Source: Halobacteriales archaeon
GTDB lineage: Archaea; Thermoplasmatota; SW-10-69-26; JACQPN01; JAIVGT01
DNA: 8,412 nt
NCBI GenBank assembly: GCA_020201485.1
Contig: JAIVGT010000027.1
Coordinates: 1 to 8,412, forward strand
Direction of reading: 5' to 3'
A program made the position numbers and the translations under genes. Positions 1-6,249 of this stretch are shown one piece after another. The notes under the pieces are model-generated. The model was not told where the DNA came from. It did no database searches and worked only from the letters and a program-made list of their open reading frames with translations. How positions within the stretch are numbered: the first letter of the stretch is position 1; every line of letters begins with the position of its first letter.

Positions 1-574
1 CCTGCTGCGGGCCGAGCTGCAGGAAGGTCGCACCGCCGCTGTAGCCACCGCAGCAGTCGCTGGTGTAGCTGTACTTGTACTGGTGGAGGCCCGCGCTGCC
101 GATGGGCGTGTTGGCGCCGACATCGGTGTTGCTGCCGCTGCCGCTGCCGCCGCCGAAGCTGCCGCCGTAGGTGTAGTCGTAGGCGCCCTGGTAGAAGTCC
201 ACGCCGCCGGCCGAGGTCTGCGCGCCGATGTGCGTGTTCTTGCCGCTACCGTCGCCGTTGTACTGGTAGCCGAAGAAGTCCTCGGTGTAGGTGTAGCTGT
301 ACGTGCTCTGGCTGACGTCCACGCCGGCGTACCCGAAGGGCGCGCTCTGGAAGGCGCTCACGGGCGCGTTGTAGGCGTTGTCGTACACGTAGTGGTAGTC
401 GTAGCCGCACGTGTTGACGGTGCAGTCATACTGGTAGTGGGACGTCTGGTAGCCCAACAGGCAGACGCTGTAGTAGCCCAAGGGGCTCGAGCCGCTCTGG
501 CACGGGAGCGCCGAGGCCACGCCGGCGAAGGCGGTGGCCGCGAGGATGCCCGCGACGAGGATGTGCTTCATCAT
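1..574 (-). CDS. Exported Tyr/Gly-rich repeat protein, partial (C-terminus beyond left edge)
   Basis: I do not recognise a family. The reading frame is open from the ATG to the window edge (191 residues visible). Residues 1-22 form a Sec signal peptide: basic start MMKH, hydrophobic core, and cleavage most likely after ASA at 20-22. The mature part is unusually aromatic: 24 of 191 residues are Tyr, with much Gly and Ser. YxYxY triads occur at 58-64, 92-96, 132-136 and 166-170. A related segment with GSGxNT then (I/V)GAxT recurs with a 36-residue offset (from 113 and from 149), so the protein is built of repeats. Six Cys are visible (25, 38, 51, 56, 174, 175), suggesting disulfides outside the cell. 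The first of two adjacent ATGs is preferred because GGAG lies 10 nt upstream of it. It is divergent from nadC. A beta-rich surface or matrix protein is an inference; existence as a gene is well supported. Confidence 0.85.
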   Translation of the reverse strand, partial: MMKHILVAGILAATAFAGVASALPCQSGSSPLGYYSVCLLGYQTSHYQYDCTVNTCGYDYHYVYDNAYNAPVSAFQSAPFGYAGVDVSQSTYSYTYTEDFFGYQYNGDGSGKNTHIGAQTSAGGVDFYQGAYDYTYGGSFGGGSGSGSNTDVGANTPIGSAGLHQYKYSYTSDCCGGYSGGATFLQLGPQQ

Positions 575-584
575 GGTTTGCAGT

Positions 585-588
585 CTCC
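585..588 (-). promoter_or_regulatory. Shine-Dalgarno site of the Tyr-rich exported protein
   Basis: GGAG on the minus strand, 10 nt before the first ATG (574) and 13 nt before the second (571). It supports the upstream ATG and shows that this gene is probably read from a leadered transcript. Confidence 0.55.
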
Positions 589-598
589 GTTGGTACAC

Positions 599-620
599 GG
601 GGACAACTTGCGCCGTCCCC
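599..620. repeat. Inverted repeat upstream of the Tyr-rich protein gene
   Basis: GGGGAC (599-604) and GTCCCC (615-620) are perfect 6-bp arms around a 10-nt loop. The repeat begins 24 nt upstream of the ATG at 574. It could be an operator or a leader hairpin, but short GC-rich inverted repeats are common at this base composition, so the functional meaning is uncertain. Confidence 0.35.
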
Positions 621-876
621 AGCCTCCCAACGGCCGCGCATACCGGAGGCGCGGGGATGAAGGTTCTCAGCAAAGGCTGGCCTGTGAAGGAGAAGCATGG
701 TGCAGCCTGCCGAATGACACGCAGTGGCACGGCTCTCCCACCCGTCCGGCCCCTCCGGTGCCACGTTCTTGGACAATCTGGCCCGCCGTGCCTACGAGAA
801 GCGCACGCCGTCCCTCCCATCCTCGCGAGACCCTGGTCGCATCCCGCCCAGCCAGGTTCATGGCTGCGGCTTGCGT

Positions 877-1725
877 ATGCGCGCCGTGGACGACCTCGAC
901 CGGTTCCTCGCCGAGGACCTGGGACCTGGACCGGGCCCGCTGGAGCGCGACGTGACCACCCGCGCCATCGCGCGCGGAGAGCACGGCCGGGCGCGCATCG
1001 TCGCGCAGGAGGACGGCACCGCGGCCGGGCTTGCCGAAGCGAGCAGCGTGTTCGCGCGCCTCGGCGTGAAGGCGGAGCACGTCGCGCGCGACGGGCAGCG
1101 CGTCGTGGCGGGGCAGGAGATGCTGCGCGTCACCGGCCCGGTCGCCGCCATCCTCGCCGGCGAGCGCCTCGCGCTGAACCTCGTCATGCGCATGGCTGGC
1201 ATCGCCACGCTCACGCGCCGCTGCGTGGACCTAGCGCATGCCGTGAACCCGCGCTGCGAGGTCGCGGCCACGCGCAAGACCACGCCCGGCTTCCGCGCGT
1301 TCGAGAAGCGCGCCGTGGAGCTGGGCGGCGGCGTCGCGCACCGGCAAGGCTTGTTCGACGCCGTGCTGGTGAAGGACAACCACCTCGTCCTCGCCGGGAG
1401 CGTCGCGGAGGCGCTGCGGCGCGTGCGCGCGTCCGGCTGGCAGGGCCCCATCGAGGTCGAGGCAGACACGGAGGAGCAGGCCCGGGAAGCGATGCGCCTC
1501 GGCGCGGACTGGGTGCTGCTCGACAACTGGGGCCCGCGCCGCCTGGCCGAGGGAGCGCCCGCGCTCCGCAAGCTCGGGAGCGGAAAGATCGAAGCCTCGG
1601 GCGGGATCCTGCCCGAGGCGGTGGGCGCCTACGCGCCCTGGGTCGACCGGGTCAGCCTGGGCGCGCTCACGCACAGCGCGCGCGCCCTGCCGGCCTCGCT
1701 CGAGCTGCTCGCCGTGGAGCGCTGA
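877..1725 (+). CDS. nadC: Quinolinate phosphoribosyltransferase (decarboxylating), NadC
   Basis: Cytoplasmic enzyme of de novo NAD synthesis: it converts quinolinate and PRPP to nicotinate mononucleotide, CO2 and pyrophosphate. The 282 residues match the usual family length. Family signatures appear in order: TRKTTPGFR at 132-140, EKRAVELGGG at 143-152, HRQGLFDAVLVKDNH at 155-169 (substrate-binding His, Arg and Lys), an acidic strand IEVEAD at 192-197, LLDN at 214-217, EASGGI at 239-244 and VSLGALTHSARAL at 259-271 (phosphate-binding loop). The ATG at 877 is chosen because similarity begins at DDLDRFLAEDL just after it. A TTG at 871 is possible, and no Shine-Dalgarno is evident. nadA and nadB are not in the window. 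The gene is convergent with, and 3 bp from, the end of the neighbouring minus-strand gene. Confidence 0.96.
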   Translation: MRAVDDLDRFLAEDLGPGPGPLERDVTTRAIARGEHGRARIVAQEDGTAAGLAEASSVFARLGVKAEHVARDGQRVVAGQEMLRVTGPVAAILAGERLALNLVMRMAGIATLTRRCVDLAHAVNPRCEVAATRKTTPGFRAFEKRAVELGGGVAHRQGLFDAVLVKDNHLVLAGSVAEALRRVRASGWQGPIEVEADTEEQAREAMRLGADWVLLDNWGPRRLAEGAPALRKLGSGKIEASGGILPEAVGAYAPWVDRVSLGALTHSARALPASLELLAVER

Positions 1726-1728
1726 GGC

Positions 1729-2340
1729 TCACGGCTGGGGCAGCGCGCTGATGCACGCCAGGCTCTGGTTCGCCTGCTGCATGCCGAAGCTCGCCTCGCC
1801 CTGGGCGAAGTCCACCACGCCCTGCACGCCCGCGTTCGGGTCGGGCAGCGTGGGCAGCGTGGGCGGGACGCCCAGCTGCAGGTCGCTCACGTCGGGCACG
1901 AAGGGCAGGACGATCTCGGTCAGCGAGTTGTCGTAGTGCAGCACCACGTCCACGGCGCCGAAGTACGCCTCGTTGATGGTCTCGCCCGTGCCGGCGAAGA
2001 TGGTGAGCGGGGCCGTGACCTGGATGTTGCTCGCATCGCCGCTGACGTTCGCGCCGTACTGCTGGAGCGGGTCGAGGCCGGGCGCGCCGGGCACGCCGGG
2101 CGGGGTCACGACGAGGACCACGTCCGGGCAGGCGAGGGCCGCGCCGGGGAGCACGCCGACGTAGGCGGTGACGCCGCCCGCGTGCTGCGCGGCCTGGGCT
2201 TTCTGGGCGTTGTAGATGTCGGTGACGCAGCGCGTCGGGCTGCCGGTCAACGAGCAAGCCTCGGCGGGCACGGCGGCGATCAGGATGGTCCCGAGCATCG
2301 CGGCGATGGCGATGATGGACCCGACGTGGGCGGTGCGCAT
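1729..2340 (-). CDS. Exported four-cysteine protein, CSLTG family, copy 1
   Basis: I do not recognise a family. The 203-residue product starts with a signal peptide (MRTAHVG, then a hydrophobic core to about residue 24, with cleavage plausibly after AEA, residues 26-28). The mature protein would start CSLTGSPTRCVTDIY. Four Cys lie at 29, 38, 71 and 196, probably two disulfides after export. A Pro/Gly-rich stretch lies at 79-91 and another Pro-rich stretch at 158-168. It is a diverged paralogue of the gene just upstream (2463-3035): the first three Cys have identical spacing, the fourth is near the C-terminus, and YGA(N/D) and TG..VVL..D regions align. A lipoprotein is less likely, because the residues before Cys29 (AEA) fit a lipobox poorly. 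The start is the ATG directly before the signal peptide; the leader lacks a strong Shine-Dalgarno. It is the last gene of the minus-strand series. Confidence 0.85.
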   Translation of the reverse strand: MRTAHVGSIIAIAAMLGTILIAAVPAEACSLTGSPTRCVTDIYNAQKAQAAQHAGGVTAYVGVLPGAALACPDVVLVVTPPGVPGAPGLDPLQQYGANVSGDASNIQVTAPLTIFAGTGETINEAYFGAVDVVLHYDNSLTEIVLPFVPDVSDLQLGVPPTLPTLPDPNAGVQGVVDFAQGEASFGMQQANQSLACISALPQP

Positions 2341-2462
2341 GGTCGATCCCGCACCCGACGCAGCCTTGGGCCTACTTGAGCAGCTTCCCAAATCGCTATG
2401 CGTCGCGACCGGGCGGCGCAGAGGCCCGGCCCGCGATGCCCAGCGCGCGCGGGACTCGTCCC
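2341..2462. other. Spacer between the two CSLTG paralogues
   Basis: The 122-bp gap is long enough for a separate promoter for copy 1. The least GC-rich stretch, read on the minus strand, is CATAGCGATTTGGGAAG (2400-2384), about 44-60 nt before the ATG. It is not a convincing TATA box. A TTGGG/CCCAA inverted repeat (2366-2370, 2387-2391) flanks a 16-nt loop here. Confidence 0.3.
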
Positions 2463-3035
2463 TCACAGCGAGGGCACGGGCACCTGCTGGGCGCACGCCG
2501 CGCCCGCCGCAGCCGCGTCCTGCGTCTGGACCGCGTAGGCCTGCATGCCGTCCGTGCCGCCCACGAGGGCCGCGCTCGGGTCCTGCAACGCCCCGTCCAC
2601 CGTGCCCGGCAGCGGGCTGAGCAGCACCGCCTCCAGCGCGCCATCCGCGTCGAGCACGAGGAGCACGGTCCGGGCGTAGCCGTTCCCGAGGAACGCGCCC
2701 AGCGCCGGCCCGGTGTGGTCGCGGAAGTCCGCGCGCAGCGCGTCGGCCTGCGCCTGCAGGTCCGCGCCGTAATCCGTGAACATGTTGGAGCCAGGTCCCT
2801 CGGGCATGGCCGGGTGGGCATCACCGCACATGCCGGCTTGCACGAGGGCGAGCTGGCCCCAGCCCTGCGCGCCGAGCGCGACGCGGTTGACCTTCGCCTT
2901 CTCCACGCGGTAGAAGTCCGTGACACAGCCGGTGGGCGTGCCGGTCAGCGAGCACGCTCCGCCGCTGGGGACGAAGGCGAGCGCGGGCAGGACGAGCAGC
3001 GCGAGGACGGCGGCCGTGCGAGGGAAGGCGCGCAT
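2463..3035 (-). CDS. Exported four-cysteine protein, CSLTG family, copy 2
   Basis: A 190-residue product of unknown function and the paralogue of the downstream gene (1729-2340). The N-terminus MRAFPR plus a hydrophobic core (7-22) is a Sec signal peptide; cleavage may follow ALA at 18-20 or GGA at 25-27. The mature start carries CSLTGTPTGCVTDFY at 28-42. Cys at 28, 37, 70 and 181 match copy 1 (gaps of 8 and 32 residues, last Cys close to the end). The central region (94-145) alternates polar and hydrophobic segments, with a strand-like TVLLVLDADGALEAVLL at 123-139, and resembles a small alpha/beta domain. GGGTG lies 7 nt before the ATG and sits inside a palindrome described separately. The downstream propeller context suggests a surface or secreted role, but no activity can be assigned. 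Confidence 0.87.
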   Translation of the reverse strand: MRAFPRTAAVLALLVLPALAFVPSGGACSLTGTPTGCVTDFYRVEKAKVNRVALGAQGWGQLALVQAGMCGDAHPAMPEGPGSNMFTDYGADLQAQADALRADFRDHTGPALGAFLGNGYARTVLLVLDADGALEAVLLSPLPGTVDGALQDPSAALVGGTDGMQAYAVQTQDAAAAGAACAQQVPVPSL

Positions 3036-3037
3036 GC

Positions 3038-3061
3038 TGTCACACCCTGCGGGGGGTGACA
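3038..3061 (-). promoter_or_regulatory. Palindrome overlapping the ribosome-binding site of CSLTG copy 2
   Basis: Arms 3038-3047 (TGTCACACCC) and 3052-3061 (GGGGGTGACA) pair at 9 of 10 positions around a 4-nt loop. Read as minus-strand mRNA, the hairpin ends 2 nt before the ATG at 3035, and its 3' arm contains the GGGTG ribosome-binding sequence (3047-3043). It could hide the ribosome-binding site in the folded leader, or be a dyad operator at DNA level. Which of these applies is inference. Confidence 0.5.
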
Positions 3062-3133
3062 AAGTCCTGGCGTCCCGCGACCAGGCTCTGCAGGCCCAGG
3101 GGTCGCAGGCAAGTCGGACCGGTCCCGCACGGC

Positions 3134-4465
3134 TCAGCGGGGAACCGAGGCCGTGTACACGTCGCACCGGCCGTTGCGCGAGTCGGGCCACACCGGGTGC
3201 GCCGCGCTGTCCGTGCTCGCCACGCCCTGGTAGTCGCCGATGAACTTGAAACCCGCCTGGTGGAAGCAGCCCGTGCCGTCGCTGCCGACGTCCGCGACGC
3301 GCGTGTTGAGCCACGTCGCGCCGCCGTCGTAGCTGCTCGCCACGTATTCGACGTTGAACCGGTTGCCCGGGTCGTCGCGGCGGTCGAGGAAGCTCACGTC
3401 CACGCGACCGTTCGGGGCGACGCTGAGCGCCGGCATGAACTGCGCCTTGCCCGCCGCGTCGTCGTTCACGCGCACCGCGCCCCCCCACGTCGCGCCGCCG
3501 TCGTGGCTGCTGATGACGTAGATGTCCCCCTCGTCGCGCCGGCTGTCGGAGAACGCGATGTAGACGTTCTGGCCGCTGCCCGGGTCCGCGCCGATGGCCG
3601 GCTCGTTGATCCAGCGGTAGTTCGTGTTGGGCAGGCAGCACACCTGCTGCCAGCTCGCGACGTTGCGGCCGTTCACGAAGGGCGCGCCGCGCGCCGCGCT
3701 CGCGTGGTAGACCGCTCCGTTGTTCGTGGCGACGTGCACGACGCTGTCCGGGCCGATGGCGACGGTGGGCAGCCCGCCGGCGATGCGCACCTGCGTCGTG
3801 GCGCAGGCGATGCCGAGCGGGCAGTTCGCCACTGCGACGCCGCCGTAGCTCAGCAGGTCCCACACGACGGTGCCCGTGCCGGTCACGGGGTCGAAGGCGA
3901 ACCACTGCTTGTCGTTGAAGAATCCGGTCGGGCCGGGCAGGTCCTGGAGGTGCGTGATGACGGGCCAGGTCACGCCGCCGTCGAGGCTGGTCGCGACCCA
4001 CACCGTGCTGAAGCTGACCTGGGGCGTGAGCGGGTCGTACCCGTTGTACGCCAGGCCGGTGTAGTGGGCGTGGCCGAGGTTGTCGAAGGCCACGACCGGG
4101 TCGCTGCTGCACGGGTAGCCGGTGAGCGCGGTGGGCGGGATGTCGCCGGGGAAGCCGGGCATGCGCGACTCGCGCCACGTGGCGCCGCCGTCCGCGCTGC
4201 TGTACACGCCGGCCCACACGTTGTGCGCGCCCGTCCCGCCGGGCTCGCCGCACGTCGCCACGCCCGTGAGCGAGTAGTCCTTGGCCCCGATGAGGAGCTG
4301 GCTGGCGTCCAGGGGGTTGACGGCGATGCTGACCTCGTTCGCCGGGCCGAGCACGTTCGTGACGCGCACGTTCACCGGCGTGGCGCTGGTGCCCGGGCCG
4401 AGGGCGGCGAACGCGGGGGCGATGCTGAGCACGGCGAGCGCGAGGACGAGCGCGGGGCGGCGCAT
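3134..4465 (-). CDS. Exported Asp-box (sialidase-like) beta-propeller protein
   Basis: A 443-residue exported protein. MRRPALVLALAVLSIAPAFA (1-20) is a signal peptide with cleavage after AFA. Four Asp-box motifs of the form SxDGGxTW occur at 90-97, 160-167, 320-327 and 378-385. These are the hallmark loops of BNR/sialidase-type beta-propellers. Other typical segments are SDSRRDEGDIYV (306-317) and PDSRNGRCDVYTAS near the C-terminus (427-440), so the propeller appears complete. Eight Cys are present (72, 119, 215, 221, 276, 277, 400, 434), suggesting disulfides. No clear sialidase catalytic set (FRIP arginine, nucleophile Tyr/Glu pair) was recognised. A carbohydrate-binding or structural propeller is therefore as likely as a hydrolase. 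The ATG is chosen for the signal peptide; GGGGAG lies about 15 nt upstream, rather far. The frame stays open far upstream, but that is a high-GC artefact. Confidence 0.9.
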   Translation of the reverse strand: MRRPALVLALAVLSIAPAFAALGPGTSATPVNVRVTNVLGPANEVSIAVNPLDASQLLIGAKDYSLTGVATCGEPGGTGAHNVWAGVYSSADGGATWRESRMPGFPGDIPPTALTGYPCSSDPVVAFDNLGHAHYTGLAYNGYDPLTPQVSFSTVWVATSLDGGVTWPVITHLQDLPGPTGFFNDKQWFAFDPVTGTGTVVWDLLSYGGVAVANCPLGIACATTQVRIAGGLPTVAIGPDSVVHVATNNGAVYHASAARGAPFVNGRNVASWQQVCCLPNTNYRWINEPAIGADPGSGQNVYIAFSDSRRDEGDIYVISSHDGGATWGGAVRVNDDAAGKAQFMPALSVAPNGRVDVSFLDRRDDPGNRFNVEYVASSYDGGATWLNTRVADVGSDGTGCFHQAGFKFIGDYQGVASTDSAAHPVWPDSRNGRCDVYTASVPR

Positions 4466-4518
4466 GGCCCGGCGAGCGTGCTCCCCGGCTTCAAGGTTCT
4501 CGGGAGATGCGCGGTGCT

Positions 4519-4866
4519 TCACCGCGTGGCCCAGGAGCCGTCGTGGGTCGGGGTCGGGTTGGCCCCGCACCGCGCGGCGTGGCGCTGCCAGGGCAAGCCG
4601 TGCTCCCAGTGCCCGTCGAACAGCATCGCCCCGACGTGCGCCGTCTCGTGGCGGAACGCGTCCTGCAGGAGCGCGGGGTCGCGCACGTGCGCGCTCACGG
4701 TGAACGGCTGGAGGGTGAAGCCCCGCGCGTAGCGCACGGCGTTCACGGCGGTGAGGACGTCGAACGTGTCCACGACGCGCGCGCCGGGCCAGGGCGGGAG
4801 CCGGCGCGCGTACACCTCGCGGTCGAGGCGCTCGTAGGTCTCCTGGAAGGCGCGCGGCGCGTCCAC
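4519..4866 (-). CDS. Minimal SprT-like zinc metallopeptidase domain protein
   Basis: The 115-residue product resembles the SprT-like domain found in bacterial SprT and in Spartan proteases that cleave DNA-protein crosslinks. The zinc site HETAH lies at 73-77 and the third ligand is probably His89, in HGLPW (89-93), followed by RHAARCGANP. This matches the family pattern HExxH...HGxxW......G. The N-terminal part, ETYERLDREVYARRLPP (9-25), fits the helix and strand that open the domain. It ends right after the domain and lacks the C-terminal zinc ribbon many relatives have. The frame is bounded upstream by the TAA ending the amine oxidase gene, and the only plausible start between is GTG at 4866 (GGAG about 14 nt before). 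It sits 24 bp after the amine oxidase and 53 bp before the propeller gene, so cotranscription is likely. No signal peptide; cytoplasmic. Proteolytic activity is inferred only. Confidence 0.8.
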   Translation of the reverse strand: MDAPRAFQETYERLDREVYARRLPPWPGARVVDTFDVLTAVNAVRYARGFTLQPFTVSAHVRDPALLQDAFRHETAHVGAMLFDGHWEHGLPWQRHAARCGANPTPTHDGSWATR

Positions 4867-4890
4867 GCGTGCGATGCGCGCTCCGCGGGC

Positions 4891-6171
4891 TTAACGCTGA
4901 CCCGCGGCGCGTCGGGCCCGCAGCAGCTTCTCCGCCGCGGCCTCGCCGGTGAGCAAGGCGCCGTGCGCGTAGCCCGGCACCTCGGGATGCGCGGCTTCGC
5001 CGGCGAAGAACAGCCGGCCGCGCACCACGCCCCCGAGCGCCTCGCGGTCGTCCGCGCGCGCGGCGCGCGGCGCGATGGCGTAGGTCCCGCGTGCGAACGG
5101 GTCGCGCCGCCAGCGGTGGAAGCGCGCGGCGCGCGGGGCGGGGATGGGCACGCGCAGCCAGCGGCCGAGCTCCCGGCGCAGCTCGCGGACGATGGCGGCG
5201 CGCGGAGCGCGCTCGAAGCGCGCGGCGCGGGGGCCGACGGTGAACGCGGTGAGGACGGGCGTGCCCTGCGCCTGCGCCGTGCCCACGAATGAGAGGCTCG
5301 TGTCGGCGAGGGAGACGAGCAGGTCGTGGTCCGTGGGCCAGAAGACGCGCGGGAAGCGCATCGCGACCTTGAACATGTCCCCCATGCGCAGCCGCGCGAT
5401 GGCACCGCGCATCGCCGGTGGCAACGCGGGGCGGAAGCGCACCGTCCCGGACCGGAGCACGCCGACGGGCAGCGTCACGACCACGTGCTCCGCGGTGAAC
5501 GCGCCGCGCTGCGTCGCGACGCGGACGGCGCGGCCGTCGTGGCGCACCTCGCGCACCACGTGGCGCAGGCGCACGTCGAGGCCGCGCCCGAGCGCGCGCG
5601 GGATGCGGTCGAAGCCCGATGCCGCGAGCAGGTCCTTGCCGTCGAAGTCGTCCTCCCTGGCCCAGGCCCGCGCGCCGAGCTGCCCGGCGGGTGCGCCGCG
5701 CTGGATGCCGAGGTAGGCCCGCCCGAACGCCGCGACGTCCCGCCGCTCCCGGCCGCGGATGCCGCGCCTGCGCAGCGCCGCGTCGAGGGCATGCGCCACG
5801 GAGCGCGGGTCGCGCCGGGCCTGGCGCGCCATGCCCTCGGTGACCTCGAAGACGAGCTTCCGCAGGCGCTGCTCCCGCTCCGCGTCGACGCGTCCCTCCG
5901 CGTCGAAGAGGGCCACGTGCTCGAAGTCCGTGCTGCGGAGCCGGACGCGCGCGCGCCGCGCGACGGGCAGGAGCGGGTTGCGCTGGTCGCCGTGGATCCA
6001 ACTCGCGCCCAGGTCGGCGACGAAGCCCGCGCTGCGGTCGGTCCACACCCGGCCCCCGATGCGGTCGCGCGCTTCCAGCACGACGACGTGCAGGCCCGCG
6101 TCGTCGAGCCGGCGCGCTGCGGCCAGCCCGGCGAGGCCGGCGCCGATGACCACGACCTCCGCGGAGGGCAC
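4891..6171 (-). CDS. Flavin-containing amine oxidase (polyamine oxidase/LSD1-like fold)
   Basis: A 426-residue FAD enzyme of the amine oxidase superfamily; members oxidise amines such as polyamines to imines, giving H2O2. The N-terminal dinucleotide-binding motif GAGLAG lies at 10-15, with Glu33 of [12 protein letters not shown] (31-42) placed to hold the FAD ribose. GASWIHG is at 55-61. The central signature [14 protein letters not shown] is at 233-246, followed by [10 protein letters not shown] (260-269); Lys268 aligns with the conserved lysine near flavin N5. [12 protein letters not shown] (354-365) and [19 protein letters not shown] (387-405) complete the FAD-binding C-terminal part. No signal peptide or membrane helix. 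The GTG at 6171 begins [11 protein letters not shown] directly before the first beta strand. There is no ATG or clear Shine-Dalgarno nearby, so the start is moderately certain. It is the first gene of the minus-strand series and divergent from tgtA. The substrate is unknown. Confidence 0.9.
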   Translation of the reverse strand: MPSAEVVVIGAGLAGLAAARRLDDAGLHVVVLEARDRIGGRVWTDRSAGFVADLGASWIHGDQRNPLLPVARRARVRLRSTDFEHVALFDAEGRVDAEREQRLRKLVFEVTEGMARQARRDPRSVAHALDAALRRRGIRGRERRDVAAFGRAYLGIQRGAPAGQLGARAWAREDDFDGKDLLAASGFDRIPRALGRGLDVRLRHVVREVRHDGRAVRVATQRGAFTAEHVVVTLPVGVLRSGTVRFRPALPPAMRGAIARLRMGDMFKVAMRFPRVFWPTDHDLLVSLADTSLSFVGTAQAQGTPVLTAFTVGPRAARFERAPRAAIVRELRRELGRWLRVPIPAPRAARFHRWRRDPFARGTYAIAPRAARADDREALGGVVRGRLFFAGEAAHPEVPGYAHGALLTGEAAAEKLLRARRAAGQR

Positions 6172-6249
6172 GCCCTGCCCTGGCAGCAGGGGCGCTTGGC
6201 CCTTCCGGCACAGGCCCAGGTTTATCCACGATGCGCCCGTTGCGCGCGC
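6172..6249. promoter_or_regulatory. Divergent promoter region of amine oxidase and tgtA with TATA-like element
   Basis: This 78-bp spacer contains one clearly AT-rich stretch, TTTATC at 6221-6226, in otherwise GC-rich sequence. Its centre is about 26 bp before the tgtA GTG at 6250. That is the archaeal TATA-to-start-site distance and predicts a leaderless tgtA mRNA. Read on the other strand (GATAAA) it would start transcription near 6197, giving the amine oxidase a leader of about 25 nt. No purine-rich BRE is obvious. Confidence 0.5.

Larger units (their letters stand above)
575..876. other. 302-bp divergent intergenic region
   Basis: The spacer between the Tyr-rich protein gene and nadC holds no convincing gene. 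The nadC frame stays open upstream to a GTG at 724. However, about 11 of the 51 codons in that stretch end in A or T, far more than in the nadC body, and the encoded residues do not resemble the family. Two inverted repeats are visible: GGGGAC/GTCCCC at 599-604 and 615-620, in the leader or promoter of the minus-strand gene, and a looser GTGGCAC/GTGCCAC at 724-730 and 758-764. No clear archaeal TATA box is visible for either gene. The least GC-rich run is around 764-779. Confidence 0.6.

Noticed and set aside
724..876. N-terminal extension of NadC from a GTG at 724
   Set aside because: Lower GC at third positions, no family resemblance, and family length is already met from 877.
1751..2379. 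Plus-strand open frames opposite CSLTG copy 1
   Set aside because: No family resemblance; the minus-strand frame has a signal peptide, a paralogue and conserved cysteines.
3116..3125. GGACCGGTCC palindrome just after the propeller gene stop
   Set aside because: Only 10 bp and GC-only in a very GC-rich region; no T-run, so a terminator or operator is not supported.
4250..4285. YSLTGVATC in the propeller protein looks like the CSLTGxPTxC motif of the downstream paralogues
   Set aside because: The match is short, lacks the first Cys, the Pro and the VTDxY part, and lies inside the propeller rather than at the mature N-terminus; probably chance.
3134..4465. Twin-arginine (Tat) signal suggested by MRRPALVL
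   Set aside because: The RR pair lies at the extreme N-terminus and lacks the S-R-R-x-F-L-K context; an ordinary Sec signal fits better.
4466..6229. The propeller gene's frame stays open far upstream, suggesting a protein of over 1000 residues
   Set aside because: The extra part runs through the amine oxidase and SprT-like genes in another frame and is Arg/Ala/Pro-rich low-information sequence. The signal peptide fixes the true start at 4465.
5326..6249. Long upstream extension of the tgtA frame
   Set aside because: It is antisense to the amine oxidase gene; family similarity and the TATA-like element place the start at 6250.
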